Assembly: GCF_006376675.1 (NCBI RefSeq)
Contig: NZ_VEWK01000001.1
Location: forward strand, 186,001-250,000
Length of the DNA stretch: 64,000 nucleotides
Reading direction: 5' to 3'
From: Brucella pecoris
Lineage (GTDB): Bacteria; Pseudomonadota; Alphaproteobacteria; Rhizobiales; Rhizobiaceae
Part shown: positions 26,366 to 34,885 of the stretch, in pieces
Layout: each line of letters opens with the position of its first letter
Position numbering within the stretch: position 1 is the stretch's first letter
Made by a program: the position numbers and the translations under genes
Notes under the pieces: generated by a model
What the model was told of the DNA's origin: nothing
Databases searched by the model: none
What the model saw: the letters and a program-made list of their open reading frames with translations, nothing else

Positions 26366-27685
26366 ATGCGGACCAAAACTTATGTGACAGGGCTTATTGC
26401 GTCTGCCGCTGGCGTCGCGATGCTGGCCGGTTCGGCGTGGGCGGAGGAACTCACGATCGCAACGGTCAACAATGCCGATATGATCATCATGCAGAAGCTT
26501 TCGCCGGAATGGGAAAAGGCCACTGGCAACAAGCTCAACTGGGTGGTGCTCGAAGAAAACGTGCTGCGCCAGCGTGTTACCACTGACATCGCAACCAAGA
26601 GCGGCCAGTTCGACATCATGACCATCGGCGGTTACGAAACGCCAATATGGGGCAAGGCCGGGTGGCTCCTTGCGGTCGATGATCTTGGCGACGATTACGA
26701 TTATGACGATCTCATCAAACCGGTTCGCGCTGGTCTGACCGTCGATGGCAAGCTTTATGCGGTGCCATTCTACGCGGAAAGCTCGTTTACCCTTTATCGC
26801 AAGGATCTGTTCGAAGCTGCTGGCCTGAAAATGCCGGATGCGCCGACCTATGCCGAGATCAAGGAATTTGCGACCAAGCTTACCGATAAATCGAAAGAAC
26901 AGTACGGTCTCTGTCTGCGCGGCAAGCCGGGCTGGGGCGAAAACATGGCCTATCTTTCGACGCTGGTGAACACGTTCGGCGGTAGCTGGTTCGATGAGAG
27001 CTGGAAGCCGCAGATGAGCTCCGATACCTGGAAAAAGGCCATCAATTTCTACGTCGATCTGATGAAGGAAGCAGGCCCTCCCGGAATCACCTCGAATGGC
27101 TTCAATGAAAATCAGGCGCTGTTCTCCACCGGCCATTGCGCCATGTGGATCGATGCCACCTCGGCTGCGGGCCGCATCTACGATCCGAAGCAGAGCCAGG
27201 TTGCCGACAAGGTCGCCTTCACCAAGGCTCCCGTCGAAGTGACGCCGAATGGCTCTTCATGGGCATGGTCGTGGAACCTCGCCATCCCGGCATCGACTAA
27301 GAAGGCGGAAGCCGCAAAGTCGTTCCTGAAATGGGCGACCTCGAAGGACTATGTCGAACTGGTCGGCAAGTCGGAAGGCTGGGTTGCCGTTCCGCCAGGT
27401 ACGCGTCAGTCGACCTACGCGAACGAAGAGTACAAGAAGGCCGCACCTTTCGCCGAGACGGTTCTCAAGGCGATTGAATCGGCCGACCCAACCAAGCCGA
27501 CCAAGGACCCGGTCCCCTATACCGGTATCCAGTTCGTGGCGATCCCTGAATTCCAGGCGATTGGTACGATTGTCGGTCAGGCGATCTCTTCGGCTGTTGC
27601 CGGTCAGCAAAGCGTCGATGCGGCGCTCGATGGCGCACAGAAACAAGCCGAGCAGATTATGACGCAGGCCGGTTACATCAAGTAA
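26366..27685 (+). CDS. smoE: Polyol ABC transporter substrate-binding protein (SmoE-like)
   Basis: Family 1 sugar-type binding protein, 439 residues from ATG 26366, which follows AAGGAGGAG and begins a signal peptide ending GSAWA. The mature start EELTIATVNNADMIIMQ and the FDIMTIGGYETPIWG stretch are typical of SmoE/MtlE sorbitol/mannitol receptors. Followed by two permeases, an ATPase and polyol dehydrogenases. A strong hairpin separates it from the permease gene. Confidence 0.9.
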   Translation: MRTKTYVTGLIASAAGVAMLAGSAWAEELTIATVNNADMIIMQKLSPEWEKATGNKLNWVVLEENVLRQRVTTDIATKSGQFDIMTIGGYETPIWGKAGWLLAVDDLGDDYDYDDLIKPVRAGLTVDGKLYAVPFYAESSFTLYRKDLFEAAGLKMPDAPTYAEIKEFATKLTDKSKEQYGLCLRGKPGWGENMAYLSTLVNTFGGSWFDESWKPQMSSDTWKKAINFYVDLMKEAGPPGITSNGFNENQALFSTGHCAMWIDATSAAGRIYDPKQSQVADKVAFTKAPVEVTPNGSSWAWSWNLAIPASTKKAEAAKSFLKWATSKDYVELVGKSEGWVAVPPGTRQSTYANEEYKKAAPFAETVLKAIESADPTKPTKDPVPYTGIQFVAIPEFQAIGTIVGQAISSAVAGQQSVDAALDGAQKQAEQIMTQAGYIK

Positions 27686-27698
27686 TCCGGTTACCATC

Positions 27699-27732
27699 AG
27701 CCTGCCGCGCTCTTGAGAGGGCGCGGCAGGCT
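27699..27732 (+). other. Hairpin between binding-protein and permease genes
   Basis: Perfect 12-bp stem AGCCTGCCGCGC/GCGCGGCAGGCT with a 10-base loop and no T run. Structures at this place commonly protect the upstream mRNA, allowing more binding protein than permease. Confidence 0.65.
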
Positions 27733-27806
27733 CGAATTTCGCGCGATCCGCTGAACCCTTTTCGGGCGTGGCGGATGTCGAAGCGGGAAGGGGAGGAACG
27801 TCAGAC

Positions 27807-28724
27807 ATGCCAGCAAACCCAGCCTTGGCCACAGGCGCTAAATCGCGCTTTGCCGCAAAGTCGCGCCGCAGCGTCCGCACCGGACCCTTGCTTGCACCGG
27901 CTGTCATCCTGCTTTTGCTATGGATGATCGTCCCGCTGGCGATGACGATCTGGTTCTCGTTTCAGTATTACAATCTCATCAATCCGTTCGTGACCGGCTT
28001 TGCGGGTTTCTCTAACTACAAGTTCTTGCTGTCCGATCCTGGCCTTTGGTCGGCAATCGTCAAGACTCTTGTTCTATTGGGTTCTGTTCTTACGATTTCC
28101 GTCGTTTTTGGCGTTCTGTTCGCCGTGATTTTCGATCAGGATTTCTGGGGCAAGAACATCGCGCGGCTTCTCGTCATCGCGCCGTTCTTCGTCATGCCGA
28201 CGGTATCGGCGCTGATCTGGAAGAACCTTCTGATGCACCCGGTCAACGGGTTGTTCGCCTTTATCTCGCGCAGTCTCGGCCTGCCTGTTATAGACTGGTT
28301 TGCGCAATTCCCCATGGGGTCGATCATCATGATCGTGTCCTGGCAGTGGGTGCCCTTCGCAACGCTGATCCTGATGACCGCGATGCAGTCGCTCGACCGC
28401 GAGCAGATGGAAGCGGCGCGCCTTGACGGCGCCAAAGGCCCGGTAATGTTCTATTATATCGTGCTGCCGCATCTGCTGCGCCCGATCTCAGTCGTCATCA
28501 TGATCGAAACGATCTTTCTTCTGTCGGTCTTCGCGGAAATTCTCGTCACCACCTCCGGTGGGCCGGGTATCGCCACGACGACGCTGACCTATTTCATCTA
28601 TCTGAAGGCGCTCCTTCAGTGGGATATCGGGGGTGCTTCGGCCGCCGGTGTCATCGCCATCATCCTCGCCAATATCGTTGCCGCGTTCCTGATCCGAACC
28701 GTGGCGCGCAATCTGGACAATTAG
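27807..28724 (+). CDS. smoF: Polyol ABC transporter permease (SmoF-like)
   Basis: 305 residues from ATG 27807, preceded by GGGAGGAA; a GTG at 27768 in the same frame is less likely. Six membrane segments and the EAA loop (EAARLDGAKGPVMFYYIVLP) of sugar-type permeases. Pairs with the permease at 28738 to form the channel. Confidence 0.92.
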   Translation: MPANPALATGAKSRFAAKSRRSVRTGPLLAPAVILLLLWMIVPLAMTIWFSFQYYNLINPFVTGFAGFSNYKFLLSDPGLWSAIVKTLVLLGSVLTISVVFGVLFAVIFDQDFWGKNIARLLVIAPFFVMPTVSALIWKNLLMHPVNGLFAFISRSLGLPVIDWFAQFPMGSIIMIVSWQWVPFATLILMTAMQSLDREQMEAARLDGAKGPVMFYYIVLPHLLRPISVVIMIETIFLLSVFAEILVTTSGGPGIATTTLTYFIYLKALLQWDIGGASAAGVIAIILANIVAAFLIRTVARNLDN

Positions 28725-28737
28725 GGGAGACGAAACG

Positions 28738-29565
28738 ATGGTTGCAAAACGCAGGCTCAACAAAGCTGCACTCTCCGCCGGTATTATTGGCTGGATTGTA
28801 GCGCTTCTCATGTTTTTCCCTATCCTCTGGATGCTGCTTGCGGCATTCAAGACTGAGATCGATGCGGTGGCCCCGCCAAAGCTGTTCTTTGAGCCAACGC
28901 TGGAAAATTTTGTGGCGGTCAATCAGCGGGCCGACTATTTCCGCTACGCAATGAACAGCGTAATCGAAAGCCTTGGCGCAACGATCCTCTCTTTGCTGAT
29001 CGCTGTTCCGGCAGCTTATGCGGCGGCTTTCTTTCCGGGAAAGCGTACCAAGGATTTGCTGTTGTGGATGCTCTCCACCAAGATGCTACCTGCGGTGGGC
29101 GTTCTGGTGCCGATCTATCTTCTGGCGCGCGACACCGGGCTTCTCGATACGCGCACCGGGCTGATCATCATCTTCACCCTTTCCAACCTGCCTATCGTTG
29201 TCTGGATGCTCTATTCCTTCTTCAAGGAAGTGCCGCATGAAATTCTTGAAGCCAGCCGCATGGACGGGGCGAAGGTCGGCCAGCAGATACGCTATCTGCT
29301 CCTGCCACTGAGCCTGCCCGGCATTGCATCGACGGCGCTTCTTTCCATCATCCTGTGCTGGAATGAAGCCTTCTGGAGCCTCAATCTCACGGCCTCGCAG
29401 GCCGGACCACTCACAGCATTCATCGCGTCCTTCTCGTCACCGGAGGGGCTTTTCTGGGCAAAACTCTCGGCAGCGTCCACGCTCGCCATCGCGCCAATCC
29501 TCGTTTTCGGTTGGGTTACGCAGCGCCAGTTGGTGCGCGGTCTCACCTTCGGCGCCGTGAAATAA
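28738..29565 (+). CDS. smoG: Polyol ABC transporter permease (SmoG-like)
   Basis: 275 residues, six membrane segments, EAA loop [20 protein letters not shown]. Second half of the sugar-alcohol channel. It starts 13 bases after smoF with a GGGGAGA site and ends 10 bases before the ATPase gene. Confidence 0.92.
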   Translation: MVAKRRLNKAALSAGIIGWIVALLMFFPILWMLLAAFKTEIDAVAPPKLFFEPTLENFVAVNQRADYFRYAMNSVIESLGATILSLLIAVPAAYAAAFFPGKRTKDLLLWMLSTKMLPAVGVLVPIYLLARDTGLLDTRTGLIIIFTLSNLPIVVWMLYSFFKEVPHEILEASRMDGAKVGQQIRYLLLPLSLPGIASTALLSIILCWNEAFWSLNLTASQAGPLTAFIASFSSPEGLFWAKLSAASTLAIAPILVFGWVTQRQLVRGLTFGAVK

Positions 29566-29575
29566 AGGGAACCCC

Positions 29576-30703
29576 ATGGCCACGCTTTCTTTTCATAACG
29601 CCACCAAGTCCTTCGGCAATATCGATGTCATCAAGGGTGTGAACCTCAACATCGAAGACCGCGAATTCGTGGTCTTCGTCGGGCCGTCCGGTTCGGGTAA
29701 ATCTACGCTTCTGCGGATGATCGCGGGGCTGGAAGAAATCACCAGCGGTGATCTGCTGATTGATGGGCAGCAATGCAACGATACGCCGCCGGATGAACGC
29801 GGACTTGCCATGGTGTTCCAGACCTATGCGCTCTATCCGCATATGAATGTGCGCGACAATATGGGTTTCGCGCTCAAGCTTGCAGGGATCTCCAAAGCCG
29901 AGCGCGACCGCAAGGTGGAAGATGTCGCCAAGACATTGCAGCTCGACAAATTGCTGGATCGTAAACCGAAACAGCTTTCGGGCGGTCAGCGCCAGCGTGT
30001 CGCCATCGGGCGTGCCATGGTTCGGGAACCGAAGATCTTCCTGTTCGACGAACCACTGTCCAATCTCGATGCGGCGCTGCGCGTGCAAATGCGTATCGAG
30101 CTGGCGCGTCTGCATGACCGGCTCAATGCGACGATGATTTATGTCACGCATGATCAGGTTGAAGCCATGACGCTGGCCGACAAGATTGTCGTGCTGCGCG
30201 ATGGCAAGCTGGAACAGGTCGGGTCGCCGCTTGAGCTTTATCACCACCCGGTCAATCGTTTCGTGGCGGGCTTCATCGGATCGCCGACCATGAACTTCAT
30301 CGAGGTCAAGGCGAGTGCGGTCGATAGCGACGGCGCGACGGTACAGCTTGCCGATGGACGTTCGGTCAAGGTGCCGGTCGCAGCAGTTGGCGTCAGCGCT
30401 GGTGCGCCCCTTGTGCTCGGGGTACGCCCGGAACATCTGCATCCGGCAGATGACGGCATCCTTGAAGGCGAGATCATGGTGGTCGAGCGCCTTGGCGGCG
30501 AGACCTATCTCTATGTGCAAAACGATGCCGCTTCCGGTCTGATTGTTGCGGAAGCTGGCGGCAACAGCACGGCGCGCGCGCATGAGGCGGCCAAGCTCGG
30601 TTTCGATGCCGCCGACGCTCATCTCTTCACGCCAGATGGCTTGGCGCTGCAACGGCGTGACCGCCATCCGATGATCCTGTCTGAAAAGAAGACGCTTCTT
30701 TAA
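29576..30703 (+). CDS. smoK: Polyol ABC transporter ATP-binding protein (SmoK-like)
   Basis: 375-residue MalK/UgpC-type ATPase: Walker [10 protein letters not shown], signature [15 protein letters not shown], Walker [12 protein letters not shown], then a C-terminal TOBE regulatory domain (residues about 240-360). Energises import through SmoFG. Confidence 0.93.
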   Translation: MATLSFHNATKSFGNIDVIKGVNLNIEDREFVVFVGPSGSGKSTLLRMIAGLEEITSGDLLIDGQQCNDTPPDERGLAMVFQTYALYPHMNVRDNMGFALKLAGISKAERDRKVEDVAKTLQLDKLLDRKPKQLSGGQRQRVAIGRAMVREPKIFLFDEPLSNLDAALRVQMRIELARLHDRLNATMIYVTHDQVEAMTLADKIVVLRDGKLEQVGSPLELYHHPVNRFVAGFIGSPTMNFIEVKASAVDSDGATVQLADGRSVKVPVAAVGVSAGAPLVLGVRPEHLHPADDGILEGEIMVVERLGGETYLYVQNDAASGLIVAEAGGNSTARAHEAAKLGFDAADAHLFTPDGLALQRRDRHPMILSEKKTLL

Positions 30704-30708
30704 GGAAG

Positions 30709-30762
30709 CATTTCCAGCAAAAATGCGAAGCGGTTTTGCGTAGGATAATGCGTAAAAACAAA
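30709..30762. repeat. Rhizobiales intergenic repeat, second type
   Basis: About 54 bases (GCATTTCCAGCAAAAATGCG ... CGGTTTTGCGTAGGATAATGCG) that have the form of the short hairpin repeats common between genes in Brucella and relatives. It differs from the RIME-like copies at 11284 and 34128. It lies between smoK and the sorbitol dehydrogenase gene. Confidence 0.6.
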
Positions 30763-30800
30763 CGGTTATACTAAAAGCATTACATCACTGGAGAAAGTCC

Positions 30801-31571
30801 ATGAGACTGAAAGACAAGGTTGCCCTCATCACCGGCGCTGCGCGTGGCATCGGGCTTGGCTTTGCGGCGGCCTATGCGCAAGAGGGTGCAAAGGTCATCA
30901 TCGCCGATATCAATATCGAGCGGGCGGAAGAAGCGGCGCGTGGTATCGGTCCGTCGGTCAAGGCAGTGAAGCTGGACGTGACGGATCTGGGCGCAATCGA
31001 CGAGGTGGTGGCTGCCATCGATGCCGAATATGGCGGCATCGATATTCTGGTCAATAATGCCGCGATCTTCGATATGGCGCCGATCAATGAGCTGACCGAA
31101 GAGAGCTATGAACGCGTGCTCGGCATCAATCTCAAGGGCCCGCTTTTCATGATGAAGGCGGTGTCGACTGTGATGATCAAGCGCGGGCGCGGCGGCAAGA
31201 TCATCAATATGGCGAGCCAGGCAGGTCGTCGCGGCGAGGCTCTGGTAACACTCTATTGTGCATCCAAGGCGGCGATCATTTCCGCCACGCAGTCGGCGGC
31301 TCTCGCTCTGGTCAAGCATGGCATCAACGTGAACGCGATTGCGCCGGGTGTGGTCGATGGCGAACATTGGGACGTCGTGGATGCGAATTTCGCCAAATGG
31401 GAAGGCTTGAAGCCGGGCGAGAAAAAAGCAGCCGTTGCAAAGTCGGTGCCGATCGGTCGCTTCGCGACACCGGAGGATATTACCGGCATGGCCGTGTTCC
31501 TTGCTTCTTCAGACAGCGACTACATCCTCGCCCAGACCTTCGGCGTCGACGGCGGCAACTGGATGGCTTGA
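30801..31571 (+). CDS. smoS: Sorbitol (L-iditol 2-) dehydrogenase, SDR family
   Basis: Short-chain dehydrogenase, 256 residues, NAD-binding TGAARGIG (11-18), NNAA (85-88) and catalytic S139, Y152 and K156. Close in pattern to SmoS, which oxidises sorbitol to fructose and galactitol to tagatose. It follows the transporter genes, separated by a short repeat element. The assignment rests on the operon as well as the sequence. Confidence 0.88.
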   Translation: MRLKDKVALITGAARGIGLGFAAAYAQEGAKVIIADINIERAEEAARGIGPSVKAVKLDVTDLGAIDEVVAAIDAEYGGIDILVNNAAIFDMAPINELTEESYERVLGINLKGPLFMMKAVSTVMIKRGRGGKIINMASQAGRRGEALVTLYCASKAAIISATQSAALALVKHGINVNAIAPGVVDGEHWDVVDANFAKWEGLKPGEKKAAVAKSVPIGRFATPEDITGMAVFLASSDSDYILAQTFGVDGGNWMA

Positions 31572-31589
31572 GCGAGGCCGGGACATACA

Positions 31590-32618
31590 ATGAAAGCAAT
31601 CTATTTTACCGGTCATGGCGAAGCAGGTCTGGCCGATCTGCCGGAACCGGCATTGCAGCCCGGGCACGCCCTGATCGACGTCAAGGCGTCGGGTCTTTGT
31701 CACACCGATATTGATGTACTGCATGGCCGCTATGGGTCCAGCGCTTTTCCGCTGGTGCCGGGGCATGAATATGCGGGCACTGTCGTGGCGGTGGCCGAAG
31801 ACGTGACCAATGTGAAGGTGGGGGACCGCGTTGCTGTCGACCCGAATATTCCATGTGGTCATTGCCGCGCCTGCCTCAAGGGGCTGACCAATCTCTGCTC
31901 CGATCTGAAAGCCTATGGTGTCACTCACAATGGCGGCTTCGCGGGCATGAGCCTCGTCAATGCCAGCCACCTCCATTCCATTGGCGATCTGCCTTATGAT
32001 GTTGCAGCCCTTGCCGAACCGTTGGCCTGTGTGCTGAACGGGCTTGGCGCGGCAGAGTTGAAAACAACCGGCCCGCACGGCACTGAAAACGCGCTGGTGT
32101 TCGGGGCAGGCCCCATCGGGCTGTTGCTGGCCCTGTCGCTGAAGGCGCAGGGTGTGCCGCAGGTCGCCGTCGCTGATATCAACGAACACCGTCTGGCCTT
32201 CGTTGAAAGCCTTGGGCTTGAGCCGGTCCTGTCCGGCTCGCAAGCGCTGGACAAGCGCCAGCGCAGTTTCGATTTTGTCGCCGACGCCACCGGCATAGCC
32301 AAAGTGGCGGAAAGCATGGTCGGTTTCACCGCCGATGGCGGAACCGTTCTGGTGTTCGGCGTCTGCGCACCCGACGCACGGATTTCGGTGGCACCCTTCG
32401 AGATTTTCCGCCGCCAGATCAGGATTGCCGGTTCGCATTCGCTGAACCGTAATATTCCGCAGGCATTGGATATATTGAAACAGGACTTTTACGGCGCAAA
32501 TGGCGGCTCAATGGCGCGGCTCGTTTCCCACCGGCTACCGCTGGAGGAAATGCTGCCGTTCTTCACCAAGCATGGTGGCGACCCTGCTACCATGAAAGTC
32601 CAGTTCGTACCCGCTTGA
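31590..32618 (+). CDS. Zinc-dependent alcohol (polyol) dehydrogenase, MDR family
   Basis: 342 residues. Catalytic zinc ligands C37, H59 and E60 (GHEYAG) and structural-zinc cysteines C89, C92, C95 and C103 are all present; a Rossmann motif FGAGPIGLL is near residue 171. Medium-chain enzymes of this kind oxidise sugar alcohols such as arabinitol, sorbitol or galactitol. Placed between smoS and mtlK, it probably widens the range of polyols handled. Substrate not decided. Confidence 0.88.
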   Translation: MKAIYFTGHGEAGLADLPEPALQPGHALIDVKASGLCHTDIDVLHGRYGSSAFPLVPGHEYAGTVVAVAEDVTNVKVGDRVAVDPNIPCGHCRACLKGLTNLCSDLKAYGVTHNGGFAGMSLVNASHLHSIGDLPYDVAALAEPLACVLNGLGAAELKTTGPHGTENALVFGAGPIGLLLALSLKAQGVPQVAVADINEHRLAFVESLGLEPVLSGSQALDKRQRSFDFVADATGIAKVAESMVGFTADGGTVLVFGVCAPDARISVAPFEIFRRQIRIAGSHSLNRNIPQALDILKQDFYGANGGSMARLVSHRLPLEEMLPFFTKHGGDPATMKVQFVPA

Positions 32619-32633
32619 ATAAAGGATACTGTC

Positions 32634-34118
32634 ATGACCAAGCTATCGCGCGCAACGCTTCAAAGCTTCGATAAAGTGCATAAGCCCGGCTACGATCCTG
32701 CCGGGCTGAAGCCGGGTATCGTGCATTTCGGCGTCGGCAATTTTCATCGCGCGCATCAGGCTGTCTATCTGGACGATCTGTTCGCGACCGGCGAGGGGCA
32801 TGACTGGGCGCTGGTGGGTGCGGGCGTACGCGCGAGCGACGATGCCATGCGCGATACGCTCAAGGCGCAGGACTGGCTGACGACGGTTGTCGAACAGGAA
32901 GCCGATCATGCGGGCGCGCGCATCACCGCATCAATGATCGACTATGTCACCATTTCGACCGAGGAAGGGCGCAAGGCCCTGATGGCCTATCTGACTTCAG
33001 TGGATACGCGTATCGTTGCGATGACCATTACCGAGGGCGGCTACTATATCGATCCGGCCAGCCAGACTTTCGATCCCGCGCATCCAGATATTGTGGCGGA
33101 TGCCACGCATCCTGACCATCCGAAGACCGTGTTCGGCCTGATCGTGCAGGCGCTGAAGCTGCGCAAGGCGGCAGGCGTCCAGCCTTTCACTGTCATGTCC
33201 TGTGATAATATTCCGGGCAACGGTCATGTGACGGAAGACGCCGTGACGGGGCTGGCCAAGCTGAGCGACCCGACCTTTGCCGACTGGATTTCCGCCAATG
33301 TCGCTTTCCCGAATTCCATGGTGGATCGCATCACGCCAGCCACCGGCGCGCGTGAACGCGAAATTGCTGCGAAGGAATTCGGCGTCGATGACGGTTGGCC
33401 GGTCTTTTGCGAAGTTTTCAAGCAGTGGGTGATGGAGGATAATTTCCCGACCGGGCGCCCGGCTCTGGAAAAAGTGGGCGTTACCTTCACCGATCAGGTT
33501 GCCGCTTATGAGTTGATGAAAATCCGCATCCTGAATGGCGGCCATGCGGCCATCGCCTATCCGGGCGGCTTGCTCGACATTCATTTCGTGCATGAGGCTA
33601 TGGAGCATCCGCTGATCCGACGTTATCTGGAAAAGCTGACCAAGGATGAGATCATCCCGGAAATACCGCCCGTGCCGGATACAGATTTGGAAGCCTATCG
33701 CGTTCTGATCGACAAGCGTTTCGCCAATCCAAGCATCGGCGACACCATCCGCCGCCTTTGTCTGGATGGCTCCAACCGCCAGCCGAAATTCATTCTGCCC
33801 ACTGCCTCCGACCGCGTGACGAAGGGCCATTTCGTAACCGGACTGGCACTCGTCTCGGCTTTCTGGTGTCGCTATTGTTATGGTACGATGGACAGCGGTG
33901 CTGTCATCGAGCCGAATGATCCGTCATGGGATCGCCTGATCAAGCAGGCAGCGCTCGCCAAAGCCGACCCGGCTGCATGGCTTGCGATGGAGGATATCTT
34001 TGGCTCACTCGCTTCGAATCCAGTCTATGTAGCGGCTTTCTCATCCGCGCTTCTGCGCATCTGGCAGGACGGGACCGTCAAGACACTTGAGCGTTATCTG
34101 GCTGGCGAACCGTTATAA
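32634..34118 (+). CDS. mtlK: Mannitol dehydrogenase family protein
   Basis: Polyol-specific long-chain dehydrogenase, 494 residues, the usual size. The N-terminal VHFGVGNFHRAHQA stretch binds NAD and the catalytic signature K-x4-N-x2-H appears as KIRILNGGHA. Oxidises D-mannitol (or D-arabinitol) to the ketose. Last gene of the polyol operon, followed by a RIME-like repeat. No fructokinase or xylulokinase gene is in the window. Confidence 0.92.
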   Translation: MTKLSRATLQSFDKVHKPGYDPAGLKPGIVHFGVGNFHRAHQAVYLDDLFATGEGHDWALVGAGVRASDDAMRDTLKAQDWLTTVVEQEADHAGARITASMIDYVTISTEEGRKALMAYLTSVDTRIVAMTITEGGYYIDPASQTFDPAHPDIVADATHPDHPKTVFGLIVQALKLRKAAGVQPFTVMSCDNIPGNGHVTEDAVTGLAKLSDPTFADWISANVAFPNSMVDRITPATGAREREIAAKEFGVDDGWPVFCEVFKQWVMEDNFPTGRPALEKVGVTFTDQVAAYELMKIRILNGGHAAIAYPGGLLDIHFVHEAMEHPLIRRYLEKLTKDEIIPEIPPVPDTDLEAYRVLIDKRFANPSIGDTIRRLCLDGSNRQPKFILPTASDRVTKGHFVTGLALVSAFWCRYCYGTMDSGAVIEPNDPSWDRLIKQAALAKADPAAWLAMEDIFGSLASNPVYVAAFSSALLRIWQDGTVKTLERYLAGEPL

Positions 34119-34127
34119 ACGGAGATT

Positions 34128-34232
34128 GGAGCGCATCTCGAAAAGTGTGAAACGGTTTTCGGACAAGATGCGCGTCAAAATAAACAGTTGAGACGCGCCG
34201 ATCTGATCCAATCAGATCGAAACGCGCTCTAA
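34128..34232. repeat. RIME-like Rhizobiales intergenic repeat, full copy
   Basis: Composite palindromic element of about 105 bases. The first half nearly equals the copy at 11284-11337; the second half has GATCTGAT-CCA-ATCAGATC (34200-34218) inside gagacgcgc...gcgctct arms. It lies between mtlK and the convergent Lrp-type gene, and the last bases of that gene, including its stop at 34229-34231, fall in the repeat. Confidence 0.8.
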
Positions 34233-34723
34233 AGCGCGCCCGGATAAACCCTGACCGGGCGATTGTCCTTGACCGACTCCATCACCACAAAGGTGGATGT
34301 GCTTGCCACATTGGGCAGGCTCGAAATTTTTTCGCCCAGCACCTCGCGGTAACGCCGGATGTTGGGCGTTCGCACTTTCAGAAGATAGTCGAAAGAGCTT
34401 GCGATCATATGGCATTCTTCGACTTCGCGTATCTTGCGCACTGCTGTGTTGAACGCTTCAAGTGCGGCTTCGCGTGTGTCGGATAGTTTGACCGTCGTAA
34501 AGGCGATATGATCGAGACCAAGTTTCTCGGGGTCTATGGCTGCGCGAAAGCCGACAATATAACCTTCATCGACCAGCCTTTTCAGTCTTGCCTGACAGGG
34601 AGTCTTGGAAAGGCCGACTTTTTTCGAGAGTTCGGTGACCGGAATGCGTCCGTCTTCGCTCAATACTTCCAGAATACGACGATCGAACTGATCCAAATCG
34701 TCTACAGAATCTATTTTACGCAT
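34229..34723 (-). CDS. Lrp/AsnC-family regulator of putA (PutR-like)
   Basis: 164 residues: N-terminal helix-turn-helix (DLDQFDRRILEVLSEDGRIP, then VGLSKTPCQARLKRL) and a C-terminal RAM ligand domain. Divergent from putA; in many alphaproteobacteria such a gene (putR) activates putA in response to proline. The stop codon lies inside the RIME-like repeat, so the final residues may differ from relatives. Confidence 0.9.
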   Translation of the reverse strand: MRKIDSVDDLDQFDRRILEVLSEDGRIPVTELSKKVGLSKTPCQARLKRLVDEGYIVGFRAAIDPEKLGLDHIAFTTVKLSDTREAALEAFNTAVRKIREVEECHMIASSFDYLLKVRTPNIRRYREVLGEKISSLPNVASTSTFVVMESVKDNRPVRVYPGAL

Positions 34724-34885
34724 CCTTTTAGCCTTCTATAGATCGCATAATAAGATCGATGTTCCCTCATATGGAGTAAATGAAGGCAGAATGCAATTTG
34801 TACAAATGATAGTGTCCGCCCACATAAAGCAGAGCTAAACTGGGCCGATACGCTCGGGGCTGTTTTCAATTGCGAGCATTACACC

